A stretch of 8,434 nt of DNA from JBBQXK01 sp038251625 (GTDB taxonomy: Bacteria; Pseudomonadota; Alphaproteobacteria; Rhodobacterales; Rhodobacteraceae): contig JBBSBE010000154.1 of NCBI GenBank assembly GCA_038251625.1, forward strand, positions 1 through 8,434, given 5' to 3'. Each line of letters starts with the position of its first letter. Positions within the stretch are counted from its first letter, which is position 1. The translations under genes and the position numbers were made by a program. The notes under the pieces were generated by a model that saw only the letters and a program-made list of their open reading frames with translations, was not told where the DNA came from and did no database searches. Positions 8,272 to 8,434 of the stretch are shown in pieces.

Positions 8272-8434
8272 CACCCGCCCCCTTCTTCTTTCTCGCGGGC
8301 TTCTTCGCTGTGGAAGTATCCCCGCCAGAGGCTTCCGAAAGGCCCACCAGCGCCACGTCGAAAATCTCGTGCGTCACCGTATCCCGCGTCACCCGCAGCC
8401 ATTGGGCACAGCCCTGCTCGTGATACCAAAGATC
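8261..8434 (-). CDS. soxD: Sarcosine oxidase delta subunit, C-terminal part
   Basis: Only the last 57 codons are inside the window; the start lies beyond the right edge. The segment LWYHEQGCAQWLRVTRDTVT is characteristic of the delta subunit, a small protein of about 100 residues that binds zinc through cysteines near its N-terminus (not visible here). After THEIFDVALVGLSEA the protein ends in a Lys/Arg-rich tail, AKKPARKKKGAGDAT, and stops at TGA 8261-8263. The stop falls inside soxA, an 11-base overlap from its ATG (14 from the GTG), consistent with coupled translation. The usual order soxB-soxD-soxA-soxG predicts soxB just upstream, outside the window. Confidence 0.92.
   Translation of the reverse strand, partial: DLWYHEQGCAQWLRVTRDTVTHEIFDVALVGLSEASGGDTSTAKKPARKKKGAGDAT

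Overview
The window looks like a GC-rich alphaproteobacterial chromosome, most likely from the Rhodobacterales (Paracoccus/Roseobacter-type). The basis is the dnaG-rpoD pair, a sigma-70 factor with the large acidic non-conserved insert, and the sequence character of the sarcosine oxidase subunits. This placement is by eye and no database search was run.

Every gene I can support lies on the minus strand, so transcription runs from right to left. In that order the window holds the C-terminal end of soxD (cut by the right edge), soxA, soxG, a peptidase M20D-type amidohydrolase, dnaG (primase), and rpoD (housekeeping sigma factor, cut by the left edge after region 2).

Right part (about 3688-8434): this is the distal part of a heterotetrameric sarcosine oxidase operon. 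soxD, soxA, soxG and the amidohydrolase overlap one another by 7-11 bases at each junction, which indicates one translationally coupled transcript. The enzyme demethylates sarcosine to glycine and passes the one-carbon unit to tetrahydrofolate. soxB would be expected just beyond the right edge. The fourth gene is not a sarcosine oxidase subunit but a metal-dependent amidohydrolase with intact ligands. It may supply a substrate by hydrolysing an N-acyl or amide conjugate, but its substrate is unknown.

Left part (1-3687): dnaG and rpoD form the core of the macromolecular synthesis operon, with an 81-base spacer. About 148 bases separate the amidohydrolase from dnaG. That gap has an AT-rich patch that could carry a promoter. 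Its most notable feature is a perfect 9-base inverted repeat whose distal arm includes the likely dnaG ATG.

No mobile elements, tRNA or rRNA genes, CRISPR arrays or clearly novel gene system were seen. The points worth a second look are the dnaG start-codon hairpin, the amidohydrolase coupled to soxG, the nine-base G tract inside dnaG, structure in the dnaG-rpoD spacer, and the lack of an evident terminator between the catabolic operon and dnaG-rpoD.
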